Origin: Bin87 sp963665395
GTDB taxonomy: Bacteria > Chloroflexota > Dehalococcoidia > Lucifugimonadales > UBA3495
Assembly (NCBI GenBank): GCA_963665395.2
Contig: OY762251.1
Span: forward strand, 2,914,001 to 2,978,000
Reading direction: 5' to 3'
DNA length: 64,000 nucleotides
Shown here: positions 1 to 7,835 of the stretch, piece by piece
Position numbering within the stretch: position 1 is the first letter of the stretch
How the letters are laid out: every line of letters starts with the position of its first letter
The notes under the pieces: generated by a model
What the model was told of the DNA's origin: nothing
Database searches by the model: none
Seen by the model: the letters and a program-made list of their open reading frames with translations, nothing else
Made by a program: the position numbers and the translations under genes

Positions 1-387
1 CTCAGCTGAATCTATCAGCTGGGCAACGTCGGCTTTGATGAAGGACACGTCAGGATTGTAGTCAGCGCGGTGGCGGTCTTGCTGCATATCGACGAAGGTT
101 CGGGCGAAGTAGCGAATTTCGCTGGGGAAGTTAGCGACGCTCGGATGCTCGCAACGTTGCCGGGCGAAGCCGTGTTGCAAAGCCCGGTAGGTTTGGTTCC
201 ATGCTGGTCGGCTGCGGTCGGCGCTGGGCCCGCCCACCAGCAGATCCGCGCAACAGAGGGCCAGGCAATGAAACAAGGCGTAGTAGGCGGTGCTGACGAT
301 GCGGCGCAGGTCGGATTGTCGAGGCCGACCACGCGCACTCATTGTCAGCATGGCCCGAGCCGTTGCGATGAAATCAAGCGGATTCAT
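1..387 (-). CDS. HEPN-domain-like protein, C-terminus cut by window edge
   Basis: An ATG at 387 opens a frame of 129 codons that runs off the left edge without a stop, so the gene is partial. The residues STAYYALFH (about 32-40) and RHRADY (about 105-110) look like the N- and C-terminal helices of HEPN-fold proteins, many of which are RNases or partners of nucleotidyltransferase antitoxins. A canonical R-x4-6-H catalytic motif is not obvious. The start overlaps the end of the upstream gene by 14 bp, so the two are probably co-translated. The HEPN call rests on pattern recognition only. Confidence 0.6.
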   Translation of the reverse strand, partial: MNPLDFIATARAMLTMSARGRPRQSDLRRIVSTAYYALFHCLALCCADLLVGGPSADRSRPAWNQTYRALQHGFARQRCEHPSVANFPSEIRYFARTFVDMQQDRHRADYNPDVSFIKADVAQLIDSAE

Positions 388-748
388 AGATCATACCGAC
401 CGCATTCCGACGTTCCCGTTTTTCCAACCAGGGCCACTCGGATTTGGGAATCCAGGAGAAGTTGGGCCATTCCTCAATATCCAGGTCAAGGAGCTCTTCT
501 CGAACGTGCATACCCAACTCGCCGGTCCGTCGGACGTTGAGGTTTTTCTGGTCGCCGTCGAAGACGACGAGGATGCGGAGGTAGAGTTCGCCGGTGGCGT
601 GGGGGCCCCATTCGTCGTAGGTGGGGATTACCACGATGGGGTTGAAGACGAACTCGTCTTCGGTGAACCGCTCGTCCAGGAACTTGCGGACAATGGCGAT
701 AACTTTTTCGTCCCGTTCCGGATTTATCCTGGGGTCTCTGTTCTTCAT
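374..748 (-). CDS. Hypothetical protein paired with the HEPN-like gene
   Basis: This 124-residue, charged, soluble protein has no family that I recognise. Residues 55-64 contain a hydrophobic strand (GELYLRILVVFD) and the C-terminal half carries a Trp-rich stretch ending EWPWLEKRERR. Its 3' end overlaps the following HEPN-like gene by 14 bp, the usual arrangement of two-gene toxin-antitoxin or MNT/HEPN modules. The strand pattern could be a very degenerate nucleotidyltransferase fold, but no GS-x-DxD motif is visible, so function is left open. Codon use matches the neighbours. Confidence 0.6.
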   Translation of the reverse strand: MKNRDPRINPERDEKVIAIVRKFLDERFTEDEFVFNPIVVIPTYDEWGPHATGELYLRILVVFDGDQKNLNVRRTGELGMHVREELLDLDIEEWPNFSWIPKSEWPWLEKRERRNAVGMIYESA

Positions 749-790
749 AGCCGCATCTCTTTTCCATGAATATGAATATCGGAGTATATT

Positions 791-2080
791 TTACACCTGC
801 TCGGGTTCCGGTTCGGTCTCAGGATCGCGCAGCCAGTCGTCCCGCCAGGTTTCTTCCAATCCGGCCAGGCTGGCCCCGGCGAGAAACACCGGCACTTCCG
901 GCGGCAGCTCCGCGGCGGCCGGGCCGGGCGTTGCGTCCCCGGCGTAGAAAATCACCACCCGATGGCCGCGCCGTCTTATCTCGTCGGCTTCCTGCACCAC
1001 GGCCCGGGTCAGAATGGCGGTAACCAGCGCTACGGTTGCTCCGGTGGCCAGCGTATCCGTTTCGGTTCGCAGCACTGCCGAGAGTTCCGCTACCCAGAAG
1101 GGGCCGGCCATGGCCAGCGACTCCAGGACGGCTTCCAACTGGAGACTGCCGCCGCCCGAAGGCACCGACATCCACTTGCTGGAGTATGACGCTACCGCGT
1201 TGCTCACCAATCCGAAGGTGAAACCCTCCCGTTCCGCGAATTCTGCCACTGACGCGGCGACCGTCACCGCCCGCTCGAACAGCCGGCGGTTGCTGCCCTG
1301 CCAGGCGGCGTCACCGGTGCGAGCGTTGAGGGCGATGAGCATATGCCGGGTTGCGGCCGGCTCGAAAATCCGCGTCTCCAGCTTGCCGTGGCGAGCGGTG
1401 GCCTTCCAGTCGATGTGCTTCAACGGGTCGGAAGGGCGATAATCCCGCAAGCCGACGAACCTGCTGGGGTCGTCCTGGATAAGCCGACGACCCCGGCTGG
1501 CGCCAAGGGGGCGTTCCCAGAGGATCATCATTTCCCGCAGGTCAACGATGCGCGGATAGACCAGCAGGTACTCCACGTCGGTCACCTGCTGCTCGGTGGC
1601 CGTGATACCGAACATATCGCCGCTGCGCAGGCGGGCCGGCCCGATGCGGTGGTTGCCCCGGGCCCGGCACCGCACCCGGTAACGCCACGTGACTCGCTGG
1701 TACGGCAACAGCGACGTGGTGATGCGATGGTCCAGTTCCGCCTCCGCGCCGACGCCCCTCTGGTGAGTTCCGCCGGTTTGCAGCCCGATGGGAAAGGCGT
1801 CGGAGATGTCCAGCCAGATCATGGGCAGCAACTTGCCATTGTCAACGGTGATGTAATAGTCGATCACGTCGCCGATAAAGGCGCGATGCCGCTCCAACCT
1901 CCGCGAATAGGTGAGCCGGCGAAAGGCGTAGCGCGGCCAGTGCTTGCCAGTTATCCAGATGAGCAGGACCAGAACCCCAACCACAATCAGCAGCAACTGG
2001 CTGGCAAGCAGGCCGGCCAGGATGAGCAGTGCGGCGGCGATTACCCACAGGTCGCTGAGCATAGCCGCAGGATAACCCAT
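791..2080 (-). CDS. DUF58 domain membrane protein
   Basis: The 429-residue product has two N-terminal membrane segments (about 8-26 and 28-45) followed by a soluble region. The DUF58 signature RDYRPSDPLKHIDWKATAR lies at about 212-230. DUF58 proteins have a vWA-like fold and usually sit beside a MoxR AAA ATPase and transglutaminase-like proteins, in systems thought to act on envelope proteins. No MoxR gene is visible in this window, so the partner is either elsewhere or beyond another contig. The gene reads towards the small HEPN pair with a 42-bp gap. Confidence 0.85.
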   Translation of the reverse strand: MGYPAAMLSDLWVIAAALLILAGLLASQLLLIVVGVLVLLIWITGKHWPRYAFRRLTYSRRLERHRAFIGDVIDYYITVDNGKLLPMIWLDISDAFPIGLQTGGTHQRGVGAEAELDHRITTSLLPYQRVTWRYRVRCRARGNHRIGPARLRSGDMFGITATEQQVTDVEYLLVYPRIVDLREMMILWERPLGASRGRRLIQDDPSRFVGLRDYRPSDPLKHIDWKATARHGKLETRIFEPAATRHMLIALNARTGDAAWQGSNRRLFERAVTVAASVAEFAEREGFTFGLVSNAVASYSSKWMSVPSGGGSLQLEAVLESLAMAGPFWVAELSAVLRTETDTLATGATVALVTAILTRAVVQEADEIRRRGHRVVIFYAGDATPGPAAAELPPEVPVFLAGASLAGLEETWRDDWLRDPETEPEPEQV

Positions 2081-2142
2081 CGCTACCGCCCTGTCATTGT
2101 TGGTGGTATCCTTGTCAGAAGTTGCAGCGGGAGGGCATTACC

Positions 2143-2691
2143 ATGGCGCGGGTTCCTTATGTTTCCAGGGATGAGCTGGACGAGGCGGGGCAGACGATTT
2201 ACGACCGGATACGCGAAGATCGCGGCGCGGCGGAGGTTGGTCTCCAGTTCCGGGCGTTGTTGCACAGTCCGCAAGCGGCCGGCTATCTGACCTCGATGGG
2301 GGCGACGCTGCGGTTTCAGTCGGCGATGCCCGACGACCTGAAGGAGCTGGCCATCATCCTGGTGGCGCGGGAATGGGATTCCGGCATCGAGTGGACGGGC
2401 CACGCGGTGGCCGCGGCGCGGGCCGGCATTTCCGACGCAGCCATCGAAGGCATTCGCACCTGGAAAGCGCCGGAGTGCCTGGAAGGACAGCAAGCCGCCA
2501 TCGCCCGTTTCGTCCAGCAGATGATCCGGGAGAAAGACGTTTCCGACGCGAACTTCGAGGCGGTGCGGGAGTTCCTGGGAGATCGGGGAGTGGTTGACCT
2601 GACCATGACGGTTTCCTACTATACCGCGCTGGCTTTGGCGCAAATCGCGCTGCGACCGGAAATGGGCGGAGACCGGGTTTCCACGCTCTGA
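2143..2691 (+). CDS. Carboxymuconolactone decarboxylase family protein
   Basis: This is a 182-residue all-helical protein of the CMD/AhpD-like superfamily. It has the typical layout FRALLHSP, then DDLKELAIILVAREWDSGIEW, then a helix with EWTGHAVAAARAGIS. The usual Cys-x2-Cys of AhpD is absent and the corresponding position reads EWTGH, as in many CMD proteins that are not thiol peroxidase reductants. I chose ATG 2143 because GGGAGG lies eight bases upstream; a TTG at 2122 would add seven residues without a better ribosome site. The substrate is unknown. Confidence 0.85.
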   Translation: MARVPYVSRDELDEAGQTIYDRIREDRGAAEVGLQFRALLHSPQAAGYLTSMGATLRFQSAMPDDLKELAIILVAREWDSGIEWTGHAVAAARAGISDAAIEGIRTWKAPECLEGQQAAIARFVQQMIREKDVSDANFEAVREFLGDRGVVDLTMTVSYYTALALAQIALRPEMGGDRVSTL

Positions 2692-2708
2692 TACCCCATC
2701 ATCGCGCA

Positions 2709-3917
2709 GTGGGGACGGCAACGTTGGACGATATGGAAGACCCGGTTGCTGATCAACTGCTGGGCCGGCTGGCCGGCCTTCTGGAATGGCACGGATTGGG
2801 CTCGGCTATGCTCACTCCGCGTCCTCGCGGCGGCCGCCTCCAAGGCGAGATTGCGGACGAAGTTGAGGACCTCCTGAACCGGTTGGCCGAGGTGGATCCG
2901 GAGTTGCCCCAAGGCCGGCGTCCTCGCAGCCTGATTTACGGCAACGGGTGTTTCTCGATTGGCCGATACCCGGAGGCGCTGGTGGTGTATCAAGCGCTGG
3001 TAGGCCACCGCCCGAAGGACTTCGCGGCCCACTTCAACCTGGGGGTCACCTGCCTGCGGCGAAGGATGCCCCATGAAGCGGCGCGGGCGTTGTCCCGGGC
3101 CCTGGAACTGGACACCCTGTCCGCCCCGGCATACTACCAGCGCGGCAACGCCAAGGATGACCTGGGCGACCCAACGGGCGCCTTGGAAGACTATGGCATG
3201 GCGATCAATCTGGATCCCCAATACCTACAGGCTCACTACAATCGGGGCGTCGTGTTGAACAACCTGGGCAGATATGCGGAGGCGGTTGCAGCGTTTGACC
3301 GGGTGCTGATCCTGCGGCCCGACATATCCAACGCGTACCTCAACCGGGGCGTGGCGCGCGATGAGCTGGGAGACGCCGCCGGGGCCGTGGCCGACTACGA
3401 TGAAGCGCTGATATGCAGCCCCGACAACGCCAGCGCCCGGTTCAACAAGGCCCGGATCCTGTTCCGCCTGGGTCGCTACCGGGAGGCCGCCGCCGACTAT
3501 ACCGCCGCGATCCGGTTGAAGCCGGATGACGTGGAAGCCATCAACAATCGCGGCCTGGCCCACGACGCGCTGGGAAACTACGCCGACGCCATCGCCGATT
3601 ACGACGCCGCGCTGGCCCTGCAACCCGATTTCGCCGAGGTGCTCAGCAACCGGGGCGCGGCTCGGGAGAGCCTGGGCGACGCCGATGCGGCGCTTGATGA
3701 CTACCTGGCGGCGCAACAGGCCGAGCCGGGGTTTGCCGCCGCCTACTACAACGCGGCGCGCCTCTACGCCGACCGGGGTGACATCAACAGCTGCGCCGAC
3801 CAACTGGCAGAGGCGATCCGGCTACAGCCCGGCCTATACGACGAAGCCGAATCGGATGAGGCGCTGGCCTGGGTGCTGGACCTGTCGCGGCTGCGGGACG
3901 AGCGGGCCGGGGGCTAG
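2709..3917 (+). CDS. Tetratricopeptide repeat protein
   Basis: The 402-residue product contains about nine tandem 34-residue TPR units from roughly residue 95 to 385. Each has the A-x-Y/F-N-x-G pattern followed by a (A/E)A-x-x-x-Y/F-x-x-A-(L/I) helix and a P at the unit end. TPR arrays are protein-protein interaction scaffolds. There is no signal peptide or membrane segment, so it should be cytosolic. A GTG at 2709 starts the longest frame; ATG 2733 is possible and would only remove eight residues. It follows the CMD gene by 17 bp, which suggests a shared transcript. The partner is unknown. Confidence 0.85.
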   Translation: MGTATLDDMEDPVADQLLGRLAGLLEWHGLGSAMLTPRPRGGRLQGEIADEVEDLLNRLAEVDPELPQGRRPRSLIYGNGCFSIGRYPEALVVYQALVGHRPKDFAAHFNLGVTCLRRRMPHEAARALSRALELDTLSAPAYYQRGNAKDDLGDPTGALEDYGMAINLDPQYLQAHYNRGVVLNNLGRYAEAVAAFDRVLILRPDISNAYLNRGVARDELGDAAGAVADYDEALICSPDNASARFNKARILFRLGRYREAAADYTAAIRLKPDDVEAINNRGLAHDALGNYADAIADYDAALALQPDFAEVLSNRGAARESLGDADAALDDYLAAQQAEPGFAAAYYNAARLYADRGDINSCADQLAEAIRLQPGLYDEAESDEALAWVLDLSRLRDERAGG

Positions 3918-4155
3918 GGCGCTGCGCTGATGGCTTCACTCGTGGATTCGCAACCAATTTCTCAACATCCGAACCAACACTCCTACCTACAAGCCACCCA
4001 AATCCACCCAGCGCGCCTACGAGTCCCAGGAATCTATCTATCGTGAAGTGGTCCGCTAATGTCAAAATCGCCGCGACGAACAAGGCCGCACACATCGCGG
4101 TGGTTACCAAAACCAAAGTTATAACGATTGCCTTCACCGCGTTTCGGTAGAGCAT
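3784..4155 (-). CDS. Small membrane protein, antisense overlap with TPR gene
   Basis: The first ~75 residues look genuine, with two hydrophobic segments (about 8-33 and 43-58) and a less GC-rich composition than neighbouring genes. After residue ~75 the frame runs 134 bp antisense into the end of the TPR gene and becomes a Pro/Arg/Ala-rich tail. That tail looks like shadow coding, so the native C-terminus may have been lost by mutation or truncation. It starts six bases after the stop of another small membrane protein and is probably in the same transcript. Function unknown. Confidence 0.5.
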   Translation of the reverse strand: MLYRNAVKAIVITLVLVTTAMCAALFVAAILTLADHFTIDRFLGLVGALGGFGWLVGRSVGSDVEKLVANPRVKPSAQRPSPRPARPAAATGPAPRPAPHPIRLRRIGRAVAGSPLPVGRRSC

Positions 4156-4161
4156 TCGGGG

Positions 4162-4350
4162 CTAACTCCGGACTTTGGTATTCACTACGAGCACAAAAGC
4201 GGAGATTCCCATGATCATGCCGGTTACGCCCATTAATGCGATGCCCGTTATGGTAACCGGGTGTTGTTGGAAAACGTAATTCCCCAGCAGGAACACAACC
4301 AAACTGAGGGAGTACGCGGTCAGCGAGGCCGTGAACATTTTATCCCACAT
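4162..4350 (-). CDS. Small two-helix membrane protein
   Basis: This 62-residue protein has two predicted membrane helices (about 8-25 and 32-56) joined by a short polar turn. A GAGGGG ribosome site precedes the ATG. A good sigma-70 type promoter lies at 4380-4409. It heads a two-gene set with the next small membrane protein. I do not recognise a family. Its lower GC content than the flanking plsY and TPR genes may indicate recent gain. Confidence 0.6.
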   Translation of the reverse strand: MWDKMFTASLTAYSLSLVVFLLGNYVFQQHPVTITGIALMGVTGMIMGISAFVLVVNTKVRS

Positions 4351-4379
4351 AATATTGCCCCTCTTTTGGGATTGAGCTC

Positions 4380-4409
4380 AGTATAATTCCAGAGTTGAAC
4401 CGCCGTCAA
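4380..4409 (-). promoter_or_regulatory. Putative sigma-70 promoter of the small membrane gene pair
   Basis: On the minus strand TTGACG (4409-4404) and TATACT (4385-4380) are separated by 18 bp, 30 bp upstream of the 62-residue gene. Confidence 0.55.
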
Positions 4410-4466
4410 AAGCGGGTCAACGGCAGGCTTTTCGCCATTGCGGGAGCCCAGCTAAAGTAAGCGGCA

Positions 4467-5219
4467 TTAATTCCCCGTTCCCGAAGGTCGTTGGGCCTCC
4501 TCTTCGTCATCAGGCGGTATGACTTCCCGCAGGATGGCTTCTTCACTCAGCCGGGCCGCTTCTCCCAGAATCTCCGGTCGGTCTTCGATCAGCAATTCGT
4601 CGTCCGCTGCCGCTTCGGTTTCCGGACGATGGTCGGCATGGGTCAGAATGTTGTGCGTGATGACCACCATCGCCAGGGCTGTGACGCCCAGCATTACGGC
4701 CCAGTCTTCCCCGCGCAGCGGGTTCAAGGCCAGCATGGCGCCAAAGCCCAGAAATATGCCGATGGAAGAGCGGAATGCGGAACGTCGCGCCAGTAGCACC
4801 GCAACAAAGCCCACCACGATGCCCACCATGATGTACCAACTGAGATAGGCCAGAGACACGCCCACCAGCACCACCATCCCATCGCCGCCCTTGAAGCCGG
4901 TGAACAGGCTCTTCCAGTGTCCCGCGATGGCGGCGATGCCGGCCACCAATCCCCACAGTTCGGGAACCCCCAGCATCCAGGCCACCACGACCGCCAGCGC
5001 TCCCTTGATCGCATCGCACGCGAATACCAGCATCCCGCGCCGTCGGCCCACGTGCCAGAATACGTTGGCGGTGCCGGCCCGCCGGCTCCCGGTGGCAAAA
5101 ATGTCGATGCCCTTCAGCCGGGCCACCAGGTAAGCAAAGGGGATGCTGCCCAGCAGGTATCCCACCAGCGCCGCCGCCAGCACGCGGGGAATCAGGGGGA
5201 TTATTTCATCAAACAGCAT
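4467..5219 (-). CDS. plsY: PlsY-like acyl-phosphate glycerol-3-phosphate acyltransferase
   Basis: The 250-residue polytopic protein carries the three PlsY motifs in order: LLGSIPFAYLV (22-32), FATGSRRAGTANV (41-53) and GHWKSLFTGFKGGDG (100-114). PlsY transfers an acyl group from acyl-phosphate to glycerol-3-phosphate in the membrane, the first step of phospholipid synthesis. Two things are unusual. The motif usually reading GGKG reads GGDG, and an acidic tail of about 50 residues follows the last helix, making the protein longer than the usual ~200. Catalytic competence is therefore likely but not certain. A paralogue may do the housekeeping job. Confidence 0.85.
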   Translation of the reverse strand: MLFDEIIPLIPRVLAAALVGYLLGSIPFAYLVARLKGIDIFATGSRRAGTANVFWHVGRRRGMLVFACDAIKGALAVVVAWMLGVPELWGLVAGIAAIAGHWKSLFTGFKGGDGMVVLVGVSLAYLSWYIMVGIVVGFVAVLLARRSAFRSSIGIFLGFGAMLALNPLRGEDWAVMLGVTALAMVVITHNILTHADHRPETEAAADDELLIEDRPEILGEAARLSEEAILREVIPPDDEEEAQRPSGTGN

Positions 5220-5462
5220 CAGGCGGCGCTTGCATCACATCATGGGATGTTGGAATCATAGCACAACGGGCCGGCCGCGGGGACGCCGGCTATTGTCCGG
5301 CAGCAGCGGGCCGATCACGACGCATACGGGCCGGCGCAACGGATTCCGGCGGCGCCGGGGCCAGAACCCGCAACGTCCCCGGGATTTTCAAGATGAAATC
5401 GGCATCCGGTGGGGCCGCTTGCCGGCAGGCGATGGGACAGACGTCTTATAGCGATGGCCAGG

Positions 5463-6311
5463 CTATGCGGTAAGTTGATCGCCATTCACCAACTGCACGA
5501 AGGTAACTTCCCATAATGCCGGCGTGGCGCCGGTGTCCGGGTCGACGCGCAACCGTGTGCCGGCGACCACCGGCAGGGCGATTCCGGTTTCTTCAGGCGG
5601 CCCCTCGTATCGCAGGATGGTTTCCAGGGTTTCCGCTTGAGCGGATGCTCTTTTCACGTCCCGGCGCGAAACGGCGAAAGAGGCTTGAACAATCATATAG
5701 ACGGGTACGTCATCTTCCGAGCGCTGCCCGTAGAAATAGAAGTCGCCCGAGCTGAGGTCGCTGGCATCGCTGCCATGGACGATGCCGCGCTCGGCAGCGT
5801 CCATGGCTATGCTGAGCATCTTTGAATGGGGAAATAGTTCAATGGCGCTCAACTTCAACGCCCGGGCAAAATCTCCGGGACGGCGCTCGCAGAGGAACTC
5901 CATGCCCCAGCCTTTGAGAGTGGAGACGTCGTTTGAGGTATGACGCTGTTCGCCGCACAATTCGGCGACCGAGCTTCTGGTTTCCCGGTGTGATTCCCTA
6001 AACCGGCCGAATCTGCGGTCAAGGCGTTCCTGTGAAACGCGCATTTCTGCCATCGCTCGCGCATTCTCTGTCTGCAAGGCGCGGATTTCCGCTATCTCCC
6101 GGTCGTGGCGGGCGGCACGTTCCGCATTGGCGGCACGCATTTCTGTCATTTCCCGGTCGTGGCGAGTGGCGCGTTCTGCCTCGGCTTCACGCATCTCAGC
6201 GATGGCACGTGCGTTCTCAGCCGACACTTTGGCGGTTTGCGCAAGCAGATCGCGGATTTCGTCAAGGGTCATTGGTTCGGCGCCATCGGCTGGCGGTGCT
6301 GGAGTGGTCAT
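5463..6311 (-). CDS. Coiled-coil protein with nuclease-like C-terminal domain
   Basis: Residues ~15-125 of 282 form a long coiled coil built from near-repeats of the type ERATRHDREMTEMRAANA. The C-terminal ~130 residues contain GSDASDLSSGDFYFYG followed by strand VPVYMIVQAS and a helix RRDVKRASAQAETLE. That is the topology of the DUF3782-like, PD-(D/E)xK-related proteins common in cyanobacteria and Chloroflexi. The acidic-x-Lys pair expected after the second strand is replaced by VQAS, so the nuclease centre seems lost. Function unknown; the fold call is an inference. Confidence 0.7.
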   Translation of the reverse strand: MTTPAPPADGAEPMTLDEIRDLLAQTAKVSAENARAIAEMREAEAERATRHDREMTEMRAANAERAARHDREIAEIRALQTENARAMAEMRVSQERLDRRFGRFRESHRETRSSVAELCGEQRHTSNDVSTLKGWGMEFLCERRPGDFARALKLSAIELFPHSKMLSIAMDAAERGIVHGSDASDLSSGDFYFYGQRSEDDVPVYMIVQASFAVSRRDVKRASAQAETLETILRYEGPPEETGIALPVVAGTRLRVDPDTGATPALWEVTFVQLVNGDQLTA

Positions 6312-6349
6312 AGTAGTCGAATCTCCGGTAGTGAAGCACTTTCATGCTA

Positions 6350-6913
6350 TCAGAATTGGCTGATTAGGGATCGCAGTTGCGCGAATCCTGCGGTCAGTGT
6401 TCCGCCGTAAGGACGTATCCAGTCCGGCGGGTTCTTTGGATTCACTCCATTGATCCACAGCGTATCACTGCCTCTGCTTCCGCCGTGTTGCGGAGAAATC
6501 AGCTCCTCATCCCGCAATGCCATTATGTCGTCTTTCGGTATTACCCAGCAATGTGCATCAAACGGGCTGATACCCAAGCACACCACGATATCGTAATTCT
6601 GATCGCGGATCTGCTGGAATGTGTAAGCGCTTCCTTTCCACAAAGTGGAGCCTTTAATCTCCGCCCGCAATCCGGCTATGATCCGATCAGCATCGCTATC
6701 AGGGGACTTGGCAACGCGCAACCCCTTCGCAGCGCACCATTAGGACACAAGTTCCTCGAAAGCGACGCCTTTGCGCCTGGACGCCAATCCTCCTTTCAGC
6801 CATTCAAACGGGCTACCATCCCATATACTGCTGTCATCAATGTAGCGATGTTCAAGCCTGTTGGCGATTTCGACAAGCCATATCACTTCGGGATCGTGAA
6901 TTTGCGTGCTCAT
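6350..6913 (-). pseudogene. Restriction endonuclease interrupted by an in-frame TAA
   Basis: A single frame from ATG 6913 to the stop at 6350 reads as one ~187-residue nuclease, except for a TAA at 6742-6740 (codon 58). The text reads naturally across the stop (AFEELVS, stop, WCAAKGLRVAKSPDSDADRI). Downstream lies a PD-(D/E)xK-type centre: D76 in DADRII, E85-I-K87 in AEIKGSTLW, then FQQIRDQNYD and LGISPFDAH. The gene starts eight bases after the methyltransferase stop, with AGGAAAGG as ribosome site, so it is the nuclease partner of that Type II system. It could be expressed as two pieces (a TTG at 6721 is in frame), but loss of function is more likely. Confidence 0.75.
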
Positions 6914-6921
6914 AGCCTTTC

Positions 6922-7794
6922 CTAAAGGAGTTTGGGGGCTGTTTCGGGTTCATCGCATTGGTCAGCATCATCAACTCCACGTACAACGATACCACAGTGC
7001 GCCAGCCGCCGCCGCATCACCTCCACCGCCTCCGGGTTGTTGTCGATCAGCGTGAAATCCCGCCCCTCCCGGTACGCCGCCTCGCCCAGCGTGCCGCTGC
7101 CGGCGAAGAAGTCCAGCGCCCGGTCGCCGGGGTTGGAGTGGACGCGGACGATGCGGCTGATGATGGCCAGGGGTTTCTGGGTGGCGTAGCCGGTTTTTTC
7201 CTTGCCGGTGACGATGGTTTGCCACCAAACGTCGGTGGGCGTCTTGCCCCGGGCCGCCTTCTCCGGGCCGACCAGGCCGGGGGCCAGGTAGGGGATGCGG
7301 TCCATGGCGTCGTAGTTGAAGGTATAGTTATTGGGGTCTTTGGCGTACCACAGGATGTTGTCGTGCTTGGCCGGCCAGCGGGTTTTGGGCCGGCCGCCGT
7401 AGTCGTAGGCCCAGATGATTTCGTTGATGAAGGATTCCCGGCCAAAGATTTCGTCCAGCATGACCTTGCAGTAGTGAACTTCCCGGTAGTCGATATGAAA
7501 GAACAGGCTGCCGTGGTCGTCCAGCACTCGGTGCGCTTCCTCCATGCGGGGCCACAGGAAGCCGATGTATTCGTTGAAATCATCGGCGTAGCGGCTGCTG
7601 CTGACTACTTCAGTGAGGTAGCGGCGACCCTGGAATCCGGTGCGGTCGCCGTCGGGGTCGGGCGTTACCTTGATGCGGGTGCGGGACTGGGCTTTGCCGG
7701 TATTGAAAGGCGGGTCAACGTATATCAGCTGGAACGCCGCATCGGGCAGCGTGCGCAGGACATCCAGATTGTCGCCGAGTATAATTTCGCCCAT
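6922..7794 (-). CDS. Site-specific adenine-type DNA methyltransferase
   Basis: The 290-residue enzyme has catalytic motif IV DPPF at 27-30 near the N-terminus. TQKP (205-208) and the AdoMet-binding FAGSGT (230-235) lie near the C-terminus, giving the beta-class order. DPPF indicates N6-adenine or N4-cytosine methylation. The GGAGG ribosome site precedes ATG 7794 and a TATAAT box lies at 7823-7818. It is followed within eight bases by a disrupted endonuclease gene, so this is the surviving half of a Type II restriction-modification system. The recognition site cannot be read from the sequence. Confidence 0.9.
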   Translation of the reverse strand: MGEIILGDNLDVLRTLPDAAFQLIYVDPPFNTGKAQSRTRIKVTPDPDGDRTGFQGRRYLTEVVSSSRYADDFNEYIGFLWPRMEEAHRVLDDHGSLFFHIDYREVHYCKVMLDEIFGRESFINEIIWAYDYGGRPKTRWPAKHDNILWYAKDPNNYTFNYDAMDRIPYLAPGLVGPEKAARGKTPTDVWWQTIVTGKEKTGYATQKPLAIISRIVRVHSNPGDRALDFFAGSGTLGEAAYREGRDFTLIDNNPEAVEVMRRRLAHCGIVVRGVDDADQCDEPETAPKLL

Positions 7795-7817
7795 GGTGCG
7801 CCTCCAACCGCGCGGGC

Positions 7818-7823
7818 ATTATA
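7818..7823 (-). promoter_or_regulatory. Putative -10 box of the methyltransferase gene
   Basis: A consensus TATAAT on the minus strand lies 24 bp upstream of the methyltransferase start, in the short divergent gap shared with the CoA transferase. No convincing -35 is visible. Confidence 0.4.
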
Positions 7824-7835
7824 CAGGTGATTGAC

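Noticed and set aside
15..540. Alternative frames 15-338 (-) and 70-540 (+)
   Set aside because: Neither shows protein character. The third minus frame, open to the window edge, gives the HEPN-like protein.
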